Shown here: positions 50,521 to 63,474 of the stretch, in pieces | Layout of the letters: every line of letters begins with the position of its first letter | Position numbering within the stretch: position 1 is the stretch's first letter | NCBI RefSeq assembly: GCF_030445035.2 | Contig: NC_080690.1 | Location: forward strand, 33,692,796 to 33,756,795 | Direction: 5' to 3' | Length of the DNA stretch: 64,000 bases | Origin: Dasypus novemcinctus | Taxonomy: Eukaryota; Chordata; Mammalia; Cingulata; Dasypodidae | Position numbers and translations under genes: made by a program | The notes under the pieces: generated by a model | What the model was told of the DNA's origin: nothing | Databases searched by the model: none | The model's input: only the letters and a program-made list of their open reading frames with translations

Positions 50521-50911
50521 TTTTTTTTTTTAAGATTTATTTCTCCCCCCTCCCACCACTGTCTGCTCTCTGTGCCCATTCGCTGTGTGTTCTTCTGTGT
50601 CTGCTTGTATTCACAGTAGGCAGCTCTGGGAACCGATCCTGGGACTTTGTAGAGTGGGAGAGAGGTGATCATTCTCTTATGCCATCTCAGCTCCTTAGTC
50701 TGCTTGTGTCTCTTATTATCACTCCTCTCTTTTTGTAGCATCATCTTGCTCTGCCAGCTCTCAGCGTGGGCCAGCACTCCTGCGTGTATTCCACGCTGGC
50801 CAGCTCGCCACACGGGCCAGCTTGCCTTCCCCAGGAGGCCCTGGGTATCGAACCCTGGACCTCCTATATGGTAGACGGGAGCCCAATTGCTTGAGCCACA
50901 TCTACTTCTCA
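50521..50911 (-). mobile_element. DAS-related SINE, variant long body, antisense
   Basis: T-run on the left, tRNA-like head on the right. Flanks AGAATGTTCC and AGAAGGTTCC. Body of the 11.05 and 41.9 kb type. Lies between PSME3IP1 and CPNE2. Confidence 0.82.
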
Positions 50912-51534
50912 AGAAGGTTCCTTCTTACACAGGAGCCTTGAATCAAGTCTAGATAATCCAGCTAGACTCACTTAAATACAGAATAGGAAGGTAAATAAGC
51001 TTGGTGATAATACTTTTACTAACACCCTATCTTGCAGCTGGCCAGAGTAAGGGCTAAGCATGAAGCAAATGAGCCAGATGTGCTGGTCCTGGGTGGATTC
51101 CCTCCAAGCTGGGCCAATGTGCTGTGCTCTCTTGAAGGACCCTCCACAGATCAGGGCTCTGTACAGTCCTGCAGCCTTCTCAGAAGTTAAGTCAATCCTG
51201 AGGGACATTTCACTTGACTCTTGGCCACAGAATCAGAGGTGAAGCTTAGGATGAAGATGTCCCTCCCTGCCTCCCACCAAACAGTGGCTCCTGAGCTTAC
51301 CAAGGCACTGGAGGTAGGAACCTACCTGGCTTGCTGCCCAGTTTAGCAGACTAGTAGTAAGACTGACTGACCTGGGACAGTAGGTCGAGGTAAACAATTT
51401 CCCAGTTTCAGTGAACAGGAATGATAAATGCATTGTCAGCTGAGAAGATCCCCTTGCAAAACTAAGGATGTTTGATGCATGGATCAAGTGCGGGTTACAG
51501 ACATAAACTTAAGATCTGGCTCTATCTGTAATTT

Positions 51535-51862
51535 TTTTTTTTTAAGATTTTTATTTTGTATTTATTTCTCTCCCCTTCCCTGCCTCCTCCCCCCCAGTTG
51601 TCTTGTTCTTCTGTGTACGCTTGTATTCTTGTCAGCGGCACCCAGAATCTGTGTCTCGTTTTTGTTGCATCATCTTGCTGCGTCGGCTCTCCGTGTGTGC
51701 GGCACCATTCCTGGGCAGGCTGCACTTTTTTTGCGCTGGGCGGCTCTCCTTACGGGGTGCACTCCTTGCGCGTGGGGCTCCCCTACGCGGGGGACACCCC
51801 TGCGTGGCACGGTACTCCTTGAGCACACCAGCACTGCGCATGGGCCAGCTCATCACACGGGT
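51535..51862 (-). mobile_element. DAS-type SINE lacking its tRNA head, antisense
   Basis: Body and tail match the main type, but the element stops at CAGCTCATCACACGGGT, before the B box and A box. TCTATCTGTAATTT and TCTACCTGTAATTT flank it, so it is a bona fide 5'-truncated insertion, not a later deletion. Confidence 0.8.
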
Positions 51863-51869
51863 TCTACCT

Positions 51870-52670
51870 GTAATTTGATTAGCTCCTCTGCTTGTTTCCT
51901 TGTCTCTGAAATGGTCATAATGAGGGACTGTTAGAAGAATTCATCAAGATAATACATGTAAAGCACAAACATGGTGCTAGAAACAAGAGGCTTAATAAAA
52001 ATGTTGTTACTGGTCACACATGAGCCAGATGAGCTGGCTGGACTGCCAAGAGGGAAATAGAAATGGAGAGAAGAGGCAGAAAAAGGAGGGCCCTGGGAGG
52101 ATTGCTGGTGTTTCAGAGACTGGTCCTCTGGCTGGTTTCATGAAGGTGGGCCTGAGCTCAGGACTGAGATGGGGTAGGACGCAATGGGCCCGTTGGCAGG
52201 AACTCCTGAGATGGAGGGCTGAAGCAGCACTGGTTAGGACCCTGAGAGCCAAGGGGCTTCGCACGGCAGACCAGGAACAGCCAGCTCCTGGGGAGCAGCA
52301 AATGGGTGGCAGCAACTACTGTCTCCCGGGCTGGCAGAGGACAGAGTGGCGACCATGTGGTGTCAGCTGGACCTGTGTATCCCAAGGCCAGCAAGTGGGG
52401 ACTCCCAGCACACTGGTGTGGGCTCTGCAGGGGTGCAGGAGACATACACTTGCTGCTGGAGGCCAGCATGTTCCACTCACCTGCAAAAACTTATGGAGTA
52501 TGTACAGTGTGCCACCGTGTGTGCCAGTTTAGCAGTGATTACTGTTCATGTGGAGTGCCCGTTCCCAAGCAGGAGTGATTACGCTGACTTCACAGGCTTG
52601 CAGGGGGAAAAGTTTTTCATGTTTCATTTTTTCTCAAATAAGAGAGCCCCACTGGGTCCTAGCTGAGAAA
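51870..52670. other. Intergenic DNA beyond the CPNE2 3' end
   Basis: A short MIR-like piece at 51895-51985 (ATCAAGATAATACATGTAAA), then unremarkable sequence of higher GC. The open frames here (up to 170 codons) match nothing I recognise. Confidence 0.4.
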
Positions 52671-52696
52671 GCTGACACAGGGACATTTGAAACTCC

Positions 52697-52702
52697 TTTA
52701 TT
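52697..52702 (-). terminator. CPNE2: Distal polyadenylation signal of CPNE2 (AATAAA)
   Basis: The plus strand reads TTTATT in CTCCTTTATTACCC, giving AATAAA on the CPNE2 strand. A proximal copy is at 52873-52878. Confidence 0.5.
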
Positions 52703-52872
52703 ACCCTGAGTATAACAAATAGAACACAGTCACAGTATTAAAAAAACCAAGACAAAAGACAAAACCCAGCAGGAATTAGGTGCAGTCTGCAACACAAAGT
52801 ATGCACCAGACACATCTTCCTTTCGGAGTCTGCAGCTAGTTACTTGGAAAAGCCAGTTATGATTGTAAAAAT

Positions 52873-52878
52873 TTTATT
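52873..52878 (-). terminator. CPNE2: Proximal polyadenylation signal of CPNE2 (AATAAA)
   Basis: The plus strand reads TTTATT within AATTTTATTCTC. It lies about 290 bases past the stop codon in an AT-rich stretch. Confidence 0.45.
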
Positions 52879-53169
52879 CTCTTTAATAACAATAATAATT
52901 CCACTAAAATTATACAAAGTACATTCAATACTTAAGGGTGGGGAGAGGAGGAGAGGAAGCCGGTTTGGCCTAGAAGCATCATCAGTTGATTCCAACAAAG
53001 GAAGCCCAGCTGGGCTGGGGGAAGTTGGGGGTGGAGGTCCGGTTGTAAAAAATAAAAATGTAGATTGGTCAAAAAAGGCCACCCACAAGGAAGCAGAGTG
53101 AGCGTGCATGTTCCTGGAGGAGGGAGGGCAGGCTCAGCCGGCATGCTGCTGCTGGGTACGGGCTGGTGC

Positions 53170-54764
<1,595 letters not shown>

Positions 54765-54994
54765 CTACAGGGAAGTGGGGGCAGTAGCACCTGAGGTCCC
54801 CGGAACCCCTTCTCCCTCCCTCCCTTCCTGCATCCCCGGGGAGGAAGGCAGCTCTTCTTCCCCGACTACTGCCAAGTCCCAGCACCCTTCCCGGCAGCCT
54901 GCTCTCTGGCTCAGCCCGGAGCACCAACTGCCCTCCGCCTCCTTCCCGGGGTGACAGAGACTCCCAGACCTGGAGCCCGAGGGCCCTGCACCCA

Positions 54995-55105
54995 AGGCCT
55001 GGGTCTTCCGGTTGCTACACTGTGGGACTCTGGACAACTGACTGAACTCGCTGGGCCTCAGTTTCTTCATCTACTCTGTGGGAGTTGCTACACCCATCTC
55101 AAAGC
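54995..55105 (+). mobile_element. MIR fragment
   Basis: GACTCTGGACAACTGACTGA and GGGCCTCAGTTTCTTCATCT. Confidence 0.6.
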
Positions 55106-56504
55106 GGCACCGTGCCTGCCCCCTGGCGGCAGCTCAGTCATCAATAGCTGCATTCCTGATAGGCCCACGGCTGGTGGAGGAAGGCTCCGGGCTGACCGGC
55201 CCTGGGACCAGCCTCCCTTTCTCTGTTCCCATCCTGGGCACAATTACCCATGACCTGTTCCCTCCCTGCCCAGCATGGAATCTGACACCCCTCACAGGGC
55301 ATCTAGACCCGTGTTTTTGGGAGTAAACAAGTGGATTTGGGGCCATATACCACACACAGAATTGAACAGCAAGTCACAGTGGGGAAGGTATTAATTCAGC
55401 AAAGTTCTCACAATGCTAAGTACTGTATGCCCAGAAGAAAGTCTCCATTTGTTGCTAGTGTGTCTTTAACACCTCTCTGCTGTTTGCTAACCTCCCTTTT
55501 TAACAGAGAGAGCAGGCAGGAAACTTGGAACTTCAGGAGACGCTGTCTTGAGCTAGATTTTAAGACCATTGTACAGTTTATGCTGTGTTTATTTTTATTG
55601 TTACCCTTTATTTAAGGAAAGTGATTCTGACTTTTCATTTATAGTGGGATACAAAATTTAAATAAATCTATTTTATAAAAATCGATTCAGGTCCACCTCC
55701 CCTGGGCTGACACATCTTGCCAAGGCAACGTAGCCTTGATCCTCCACGAGTGCTTATTGCCTCCACGGCAGCCACGGCCAGTGCCCACAGCCTCCTCTCT
55801 CCAGGACCCAAGGACCCGGAAATGTCCAGAGGTGCCCTGGAGAACAGGTGGCCCTCCTGACATGCCTATGAGGAGGTGGCTGAGCCATAGAGACATGAAG
55901 AATTCCCAAGCTCACAGAGCAGATCTACCGCCGAGTAGAGACTCGAGTCCAGCCCTCTTGATGCACAGGCCAGTGCCCCTTCAGCCACCCCACTAGCCTC
56001 TTCTGACAAAGACCCAAAGATCCACTGGCGCCCTGGGCACCCGCCACTCAGCAGCTCTCCCTGCCGCCAGCACCACAACCAGCCAGGCTAGCTTGAAGGC
56101 CGCTTTGCTTGGAGGTTACTTGGTACCTGGAGGACGCCCTCAGCCTCAGGCTCAAAGGCACATCTCATACTCTCTCCCTCTCCCTGACGATCTCAAGTGT
56201 CCTTAGAAAAGGAAGGCATTGGGAGATTTGACACAGACAGAAGTAAATGTGACCACAGATGCAGGGACTGGAGCGACGTGGCCACAAGCCAAGGAATGCC
56301 AGCAGCTACCAGAAGCTGGAGAGGTGAGGCACGATTCTCCCCTGGGCCCTCTGGAGGGAGCACAGCCCTGCCGACACCTTGATTCCAACCAGTGATACTG
56401 ATTCTGGAATTCTGGCCTCCAGAACTATGAGAGAACTAGGAGAGAATTTCTGTTGTTTAAAGGCACCAAGTTTGTGGTCATCTGTTACACTATTCCAAGG
56501 GATA

Positions 56505-57205
56505 AAATCCAAAATCCTATTTATATGAAACGTCCAGAAAAGGGAAATCTATAGAGACAGATGTAGATTAGTGGTTAGTTAGGGCTGGGGGTAGAAATAA
56601 ATGTAGAGTGAATTCTAATGGGTATGGCTTTCTCTTACAGGTGATAGAAATATTCTAAAAAGTTAGATTGGGGGGAGGGACGCAGACTTGGCCCAGTGGT
56701 TAGGGCGTCCGTCTACCACATGGGAGGTCCGTGGTTCAAACCCTGGGCCTCCTTGACCCGTGTGGAGCTGGCCCATGCACAGTGCTGATGTGCGCAAGGA
56801 GTGCTGTGCCATGCAAGAGTGTCCCCTGCGTAGGGGGCCCCACGTGCAAGGAGTGCGCCTCGTAAGGAGACCCACCCAACGTGAAAGAAAGTGCAGCCTG
56901 CCCAGGAATGGTGCCACACACATGGAGAGCTGACACAGCAAGATGATGCAACAAAAAGAAACACAGATTCCCAGTGCCACTGATAAAGATAGAAGCGGTC
57001 ACAGAGGAATGCACAGTGAATGGACACAGAGAGCAGACAACTGGAGGAGGGGGAAGGGGAGAGAAATAAATAAAAAATGAATCTTTATTAAAAAAAAATT
57101 AGATTGCGGTGATGGCTGCACAACTATGAATATACTAATAAGCACTGAATTATATACCTAAAATGGGTGTATTTTTGGTATGTACTATCTCAATAAAGCT
57201 GTTAA
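56505..57205 (+). mobile_element. L1 3' end split by a DAS SINE
   Basis: GTGATGGCTGCACAACTATG and CTATCTCAATAAAGCTGTT on the right side are the standard L1 3' end. The left side before the SINE is consistent with upstream L1 sequence. Confidence 0.6.
56671..57098 (+). mobile_element. DAS-type SINE inserted in an L1 3' end
   Basis: Full head and body, tail ending in an A run. TTAGATTG is repeated at both ends (56663-56670, 57099-57106), and the L1 sequence continues across it. Confidence 0.88.
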
Positions 57206-57687
57206 CACCCCCCCCCAATCTATTAAGTAAAAACTTAAATCAGCCCTTGCAATCCTAACGTGCTCTGGGGATTTTGTAGCTTGATCCTTCATGAAACTGG
57301 AAACTAGGGCCCAGGCTAGTCAAAAGTCATGGAGCTAAGGAGGGCAGACCCAGCCAGACCCCAGGTCAGCACTTGACCCCCTCCTAACCCAGCAAAGCCA
57401 CGTGCTCCCTTGGGACTTCAGAGGCTACTAGCTCAGGCCCTAGGGTTAACTGCTCCCCTAGCTATCTCCCAAGCATACACTGTGGAGGAAAGGAGCGGGT
57501 GAGCCGCTTGGAGAGATGAACCCCATCATCTTCACCCCCAGCTCCTACGCTGTGCCTTTAAGAAGACAGTCCCTAGGCTGGGAATACCTGTTGCCATGGA
57601 GAGGGCGGCCTGAGTATCTGCTGGGAATGCTGGGAAGGGGTTCTGCTGCCAGCCCTCTCCCCATCCTCGGGGTAAAGGAAGCCTCAT

Positions 57688-57840
57688 TGGGAAGTGGTTG
57701 TGGCTCAACTGATAGAGCATCCGTCTACCATACGGAGGGTCCAGGGTTCGATCCCCAGGGCCTCCTGACCCATGTGGTGAGCTGGCCCATGTGAATGGAC
57801 ACAGAGCAGACAACTTGGGGCGGGCGAGGGAATAAAAAAC
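57688..57840 (+). mobile_element. DAS-type SINE with internally deleted body
   Basis: Head GTTGTGGCTCAACTGATAGA with B box GGGTTCGATCCCC, then the short end of the body and an AATAAAAAAC tail. Exact flanks GGAAGCCTCAT at 57677-57687 and 57841-57851. Most of the body seen in long copies is absent. Confidence 0.82.
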
Positions 57841-58304
57841 GGAAGCCTCATAAGCCCATCCAGACCTTTCTTCCTCCACAACCCACCATCGTTCCAGCAT
57901 CCCTTCCATTAAGTGGCCCTCGAACCCCACTTCCACCCCACCAGGAATAGCCCAGGGAAGATTTCTGGGGCACCTCAATTGGCAGGAGGGAGGGAATTGA
58001 GGAAGGAGGGAATGAGAAACAGAAGAATGCTCGACCTTGGTCTCGTGGCTTCCCCACCCTGTGGGTGGCCTTGATTCCAAGCCCCTCCAGCTCAGACAGT
58101 GCTCCCCCCCCCCCCCTCGGTGCCCTTCAGCCCCGTGGCTTCACGCAGTCACGGGGTTCGAGGAGAAGACTTCCCGTAGGGCTCAGCCCTGAACTTCCCT
58201 CTTCCCAGCCCTCCTCTGCAGGGAGGCGGGGGCCTGCAGCACCGTGGGCCCCCATGGACAGGAAGAGGAGTCCCTGACAGCACCCAAAGGCAGTGTCCAC
58301 CCAG

Positions 58305-58440
58305 ACACCACCTCTTATCCTCACATCTGGGCTCAGAGAGGTTAAGGTTCTGGCTCAAGGCCCTGCTGGAAACTGGCAGTCTACATTCAAACCTGAGTCT
58401 GTTGACTCCAAAGTTGGGTTTTCCATGACATTCCCCTGGA
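58305..58440 (-). mobile_element. MIR fragment
   Basis: GGCTCAGAGAGGTTAAGGTT, CAAGGCCCTGCTGGAAACTG and TCTACATTCAAACCTGAGTC. Confidence 0.6.
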
Positions 58441-59589
58441 CCTCCTACGGGTGCTGGTGGCCTATGGTTGTCTTTCCAGCAGTGGAGTCTGGCAGGGAGG
58501 AGCTTTCCACACCCTCTCCCACAGCACCCGAGTGTCTGAGGGCCTGAGTGTCCAGGGCAGCAGCCTGGGTTAGGGCCCAGTGCCCTGGCACTGGATTTCA
58601 ACCTTCACTCCTGGATGCCAACCAGCCACGATGCACACACCCAAGGGCCTGGCCTCAGCTTCTGCCCAGCCAGGCCTGAGGGTCAGTGGCCTGGACCAAC
58701 CTTGGCAGCAAGTGTCCAGACCAGGCAGAGCTGGGGTTGTCCAGGAGCCTCAAAGGCCCATTAGAACCCCAGGGGTCCACCCCCCTCACCAAACAGATCA
58801 GAGGGACATGGATTGTTCTCTGGCTGTCAGTTAGGTCTTGTGGGTTTATAGGTTTGTTCAAGTCTTCTATCTCCTCATTGACCTTCTGCCTACTTGTACT
58901 ATCTAGTTTAATGAAAGTGGAAAATGAAGGGTGGAGTTGGAGGTGGAGCTGGAAAGGTGCTCTGGAGCCTCTGCTGAAGGAGGGAGGTCTGCCTGCCCCA
59001 GCTTCCCCCCCTCCGTGCCTCTCTGGGTTAGTTCCTTCTGCCTGGCTACCCCTCCCAGCCACATCACATCCATCTCAGCGTTGAACCCTCCCTCCCAAGC
59101 AGGTGGAAGGCCCCCCCAGCCTTGAGCTCTCCTTCTCCCAGGCTTATCCCTCAGAAAGGACTGTGGTCACTCCCCTCTCCCCCTCCTGGGCCTGGCACTC
59201 TGTCGATGCTCCCAAAACACGCGCCAGTCACTGTCAGATTGGATCTGAAAACCCAAACTCCCAACATACTTCAAAGGATGGCGTCTCTTGCCTTGACCCA
59301 GGGGTTCTTCGGTTTTCTAGGGCACTAAATAGCCACTTTCCTAATGCGTCTAACACGTGATTTGATTTATAAGAAACCGACTGGACCACAAGAGTCCAGG
59401 CAGCCTGGAGGCGGCGCTCGCTCCCTGGCTTGTTTCTGCGCGCAGGCTGCCGAGGGCCCTGGAAGGTGGGGGGGCGATTTTCAAGGTGCTGGCTGCTTCC
59501 CCGGCTTCCCAGCCTCCCAGGCGGCCACCCAGGAACGGGCCAGAGATGGCAGGGCCCAGGTCTTCTGGGCCAAAGCAGAGGGAAGAACA

Positions 59590-60075
59590 GGAGTATAGTC
59601 TGCTTAGTACCCTTTTGTGGCTCCCCGTGGCCTCACAGGGACACCCAAACTCCTCCGTGGCCTCTGAGGCCCGGCGAGCCCGGCTGCCTGTGTCCTCACC
59701 CCCCCTCCCCCAGTCATTCCACGCTCCTTCCTACATGCCAGGCCTTTGCCTCTATTGTCCCTCTGCCCGGGACCCTTCCCCCCGATACACACCCTTGACG
59801 AGGCTAATCGTCATCCTTCAAGTCTCAGCTTGGATGTCACTTTTGCAGGAAGCCTCCCCAGAGCCTTCGAGGTCTGGCTTAGGTGCCCGCCTTTAGGATC
59901 CTGTGCTTCCCGCATCCCAGGCTTAACCACGCCACATCCCAGCTGCTGCTTCCCGCTCTAGCCCCCTCGAGACCTCAAGCTCTGGGTGGGCAGAGGCCAC
60001 AGCTTGTTCACTGTGCTCTCCCCACCACCACCCAGAAACACGCTCGGTAAAGACGTGTGGAGTGAATGGACGGCA
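59590..60075 (+). mobile_element. L2 LINE 3' portion
   Basis: GTGGCTCCCCGTGGCCTCAC, GCCTTTGCCTCTATTGTCCC and TTTTGCAGGAAGCCTCCCC, ending AACACGCTCGGTAAAGACGT and GAGTGAATGG. Confidence 0.75.
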
Positions 60076-60299
60076 CACGCAGGCCCGCCTGGAGAGAGCT
60101 GTCCACCATCTGCTCCTGGCTTCCTGTGCATGGGTGTGCGTGTGTACAAACGTGTGTCTGGGGGCAGGGAGGGAGAAGCCACACCAACTGGTCCCCAAAG
60201 AGCAGCTGAACAAATGATTTCCTTTCACCGTGGGCCTAACTGTGCTCAGCATCACCGGATGCTGGTCCAAGAGGCATCCCCAGAAGAATCAGCCACAGA

Positions 60300-60505
60300 C
60301 AGGTACTGAGCACTTATTGTAAGCCAGGCACTATACTGAGCAATACCTGTCAGGCTGAATCCTCACGCTTCTGGAAGGCAGGTTGCTCTTTCCATCATCC
60401 CATGGTCCAGGTAAGGAAACTGAGGCTCAGAGAGCTTAAGCAACCCGCCCCAGGTCACACAGCCAAGACACAGGGGAGCTGGGATTTAAAGCAGGTCAGT
60501 GAGAC
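60300..60505 (-). mobile_element. MIR SINE, well preserved
   Basis: GGTACTGAGCACTTATTGTA, GGTAAGGAAACTGAGGCTCA and CCCAGGTCACACAGCCAAGA. Confidence 0.8.
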
Positions 60506-61429
60506 TCCAGAGCTGGAAGCTGAACCATCAGGCAGCCCCACCTCCCCTACCTGTGAAGCACCGTGAGACGGGAATACTGCAAAGGCAGGAGACAAAGGAG
60601 GGGCTGTGTCTATTATTGGACTTCAGAGCAGGAGGAACTGACAGACCCCACCCCCCAGCCTCATCCCTGCAGCCCAGAGATACACAAGGCCTCATCGTCG
60701 GGGTGGGTGACAGAGCTGGGATGGAAGCAACTCCGAACCAGGTCAAGACACAAGTGATGCTGTCGAGCCTAGGGCTAGGCCTCCCGTGCTTGAGACTGAA
60801 GTCCTTCTGCCCCCAAGAAAGGGCCAGGTCCCTCCCTCTGGAGGGCTCTCAGCAACTGTTCCTCAGAACAGACGCCCTTCCTGGCCTCCCCCAGGCTCAA
60901 GCCCCTCCAGGCCTGGGGCCCCGCAGACCCGGGCCCAGTTTCCCTCCCACCCTGGCTTGGCAGGTGCAGTAGGTGAAAGGCTGTGGCACTGACCGGCAGT
61001 TCTGCTCCCCTGCCCCATGGTTTTTCCCTTTTAAACAAAAATGCAGGCCCTTTCCCCATCCCTTTGAAAGCAGGCCTCAGGTAGATAATGGACTGGGCAG
61101 GACCATCCCCAGCTGGCTGGAACCCAAACAGGAGTTCAAGCTCATGGCCATCTCTCACTGTCCCAGCCAAGTCCCCCACTGCCCCAGGAATTACAGAAAA
61201 ATAATTAAGTAAAGCCCCTCCAGGCCAGGCACCGCCCCATCCCCATTGCCCGGGATCCCACAGCACCCCGGGGGTTTCCCTACTCTCATTTCCTAAGAGG
61301 AAACAGGCTCCCAAGGGGCAGGGACTCGCCCCGGGCTTTCAGCTGCCACCGCCACAGTCACGACTAGCCCTCCCTCCCTCGCTGCAGACCCTCCACCACG
61401 CAGGCCTCCTTCCTGCTCACCCCGGCCGC

Positions 61430-61515
61430 AGCGCCTCGTGTCTGCTGTTCCCTCTGCCTGGGACGCTCGACCCTGAATTCTCTGCCACCCTGTCCTTTCT
61501 CGACCTTCAGGGCTC
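61430..61515 (+). mobile_element. L2 fragment
   Basis: TCTGCTGTTCCCTCTGCCTG and GGACGCTCGACCC match the central L2 3' motif. Short. Confidence 0.5.
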
Positions 61516-61519
61516 TCTC

Positions 61520-61695
61520 GTGCCAGGCACTACATTATCTCATTTAATCTGAATCCCACCTCCACCTGGTAGCAAATGTGAGTGCCCTGTTGTACTGACG
61601 AGGAAACTGAGGCTCAGAGCGGTCAAGGGATTTACCCAAGTTACACAGTGAGGACAGGGTAGGGCAGGATTCAAAGGCTGGCAGCCTGACACCAG
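61520..61695 (-). mobile_element. MIR SINE
   Basis: GTGCCAGGCACTACATTATC, GACGAGGAAACTGAGGCTCA and CAAGTTACACAGTGAGGACA. Confidence 0.75.
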
Positions 61696-62743
61696 GGTCC
61701 CACCTCAGCACGACCCTCTACTGGCTCCTCAACAATCAGCAAACGCCCCAACCACCCCCAAGGTCACTTCCCGGCTCCTCTCACACTCTTCTCTCCTAAT
61801 CTTCCCCCTCCTGTCTTTGCTGCCGCTTCTGGGAAGCCAGCCTCCACCTCCCTGATGGGCAGGGGCCTCCCTCCGCTGGGCGGTCCTGGCTGAGCTGCCA
61901 CCTCACGCCTCCTCAACCTCGCACAGCCCACAGGAGGTGCCATCTCAGTCTGTCCCCCCATGGAGCAGCCTGGGCACCTGCCACGTGCCGGGTAAGGCAT
62001 AAGACAGAGAGGACGTGAGCACACAGACATGGCAGTGCGGGGGAGCATGCCACCTCAGATGGGTGGCCGAGGAAGGCCACTCCAGGGATGTGGCATTTGA
62101 GCTGGGCACTGAGTGATGCCAGTGAGCCAGGGGTGCAGAGTCTGGGAAAGAGTTTCCAGGCAGAGGGGACAGTGGGGACAAAGGTCCTGTGGAGGAATGA
62201 GCTGGGTGTGTGAGGACAGGAAGGAGGCCAGGGTCGCAGGCCTGTTACACATGCAGGAAGGGGTGGCAGGCGAGCACAGGTGCGAAACGGCGGAGCCGGA
62301 AGTTGAACAATCACTCCCCCTCCACTAGAAAAACGAAGGCGCTGGGACGAACTACATGGTAACCTCGGAACCAGAATGGACATTTAGAACAACGACTGGA
62401 GCACCAGAGGAAGTGGGAGGCTGCAGTGCTCTCAGCTTTGTAAGTGAAAGCACAAACCAGCAGCCAGACCACACTGGATTCTGGAAGCGGCCCGATGGGG
62501 CCAGGACTGGCAGAGGGAACCTCCTCTAAGCTGTGGCTGAGGGTGGAGGTTGGTTGGGGGGGTCCATGAGGGGTCAGCGGTGGAAGCGGGCCTCAGTTTC
62601 CAACCTCTGGGCAGCAGCACTTCCAGCCTCCCACCAGCATCCACCTGGACCTAAAGAGCTAGTGTTTCCCCCCCCCCCCCAGCCCCTCTCCTGGTCTGGC
62701 AGACCCCTGAGGGCACAGCATAAGTTCTGGCCTCCGGTTCAGC

Positions 62744-62820
62744 CTTTTTTTTCCCCAAGAGGTACTCAGGATTGAACCCAGGACCTCGTACATGTGGAGA
62801 AGGTGCTCAACCACTGAGCT
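62744..62820 (-). mobile_element. Monomeric tRNA-derived SINE, antisense
   Basis: AGGATTGAACCCAGGACCTC and CTCAACCACTGAGCT are the inverted B-box and A-box regions of the short SINE family. The target duplication is not clear. Confidence 0.65.
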
Positions 62821-63147
62821 GGCCAGCTCTGCAGTTTCAGCCCCTTCCTGCAGCAGCGCCTCCTTCCTCACACCAGGATCTATCAGGATCAAAAGACTTC
62901 CTTATTTGGGTTTCTTCTTTTTCTTTCTAGTATTGTTTTGTCTGGGAGATCCCAGAGGGGCCCAGTGCAGACGCTAACCTCCCTTTCTCTCAGAAGCAGC
63001 ATCTTCTGGCCTCACACCAGCATCTACAGGGAAATGAAGAGCCACTGCACGCTCTTTTTCTTTTAAAGGGAGTCCTCCATGTTGAAGGGAAAGGACACGA
63101 GACAGTATCTCAATGCTGGATGAAGAAATGAAAATCTCCAGTGTAAG

Positions 63148-63230
63148 CTGAGCGGGTGTAGCTCAGTGGTTGAGCACATGCAAGTTCCGGGTTCAATTCC
63201 CAGTAAAAAAAACAGAAACAAAAACAAAAC
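63148..63230 (+). mobile_element. Monomeric tRNA-derived SINE
   Basis: GGTGTAGCTCAGTGGTTGAG A-box region, GGGTTCAATTCCC B box and an ACAAAAACAAAAC tail. CTCCAGTGTAAG and CTCCAGCGTAAG flank it. Confidence 0.75.
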
Positions 63231-63350
63231 CTCCAGCGTAAGTAACAATATCAGTAAGTAAATATGCAAGTATCATTTCATTTTTCATTGGTAATGCTGT
63301 TTTTTTCTTCTTAGAAGGCAAAGAATTTAAATTAATTAAAAACAAGTATA

Positions 63351-63474
63351 GGGGGGCTGAAGTCTCCCGTCAGACCCCCTCCGCTGGGAGAGCTTCCCAA
63401 TAAACGTCTGCCTGCCTTGCCCTCCTCAGTCTCTGTGTCCCAGGGAGCGCCATTTTTTCTGACATTTGGGGGCT
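63351..63474 (+). repeat. Retroviral R-U5 remnant (gammaretrovirus-like ERV)
   Basis: Contains AGCTTCCCAATAAACGTCTG, with the polyadenylation hexamer at 63399-63404, then a U5-like stretch ending in CA at 63474. The preceding U3 is absent: the sequence to the left (AATTAATTAAAAACAAGTAT) is unrelated and AT-rich. Judged by the R/polyA/U5 layout and the primer site that follows. Confidence 0.55.

Larger units (their letters stand above)
52675..53169 (-). other. CPNE2: CPNE2 3' untranslated region
   Basis: Follows the CPNE2 stop on the minus strand. Two AATAAA hexamers are present on that strand, at 52878-52873 and 52702-52697. The end is drawn past the distal one. Which signal is used, and whether both are, cannot be told from sequence. 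Confidence 0.55.
54765..63350 (-). other. CPNE2: CPNE2 intron, GC-rich, no further coding exon recognised
   Basis: I looked on the minus strand for the preceding copine exon and did not find it, so this intron should run past the right edge. It is GC-richer than the left two thirds of the window and holds MIR and L2 fragments, an L1 3' end, several DAS SINEs and an AT-rich island near 55.3-55.7 kb. Confidence 0.6.

Noticed and set aside
60775-61314. 179-codon open frame, minus strand, in the CPNE2 intron
   Set aside because: On the CPNE2 strand but not copine-like. No splice-bounded conserved segment, and the region is GC-rich.
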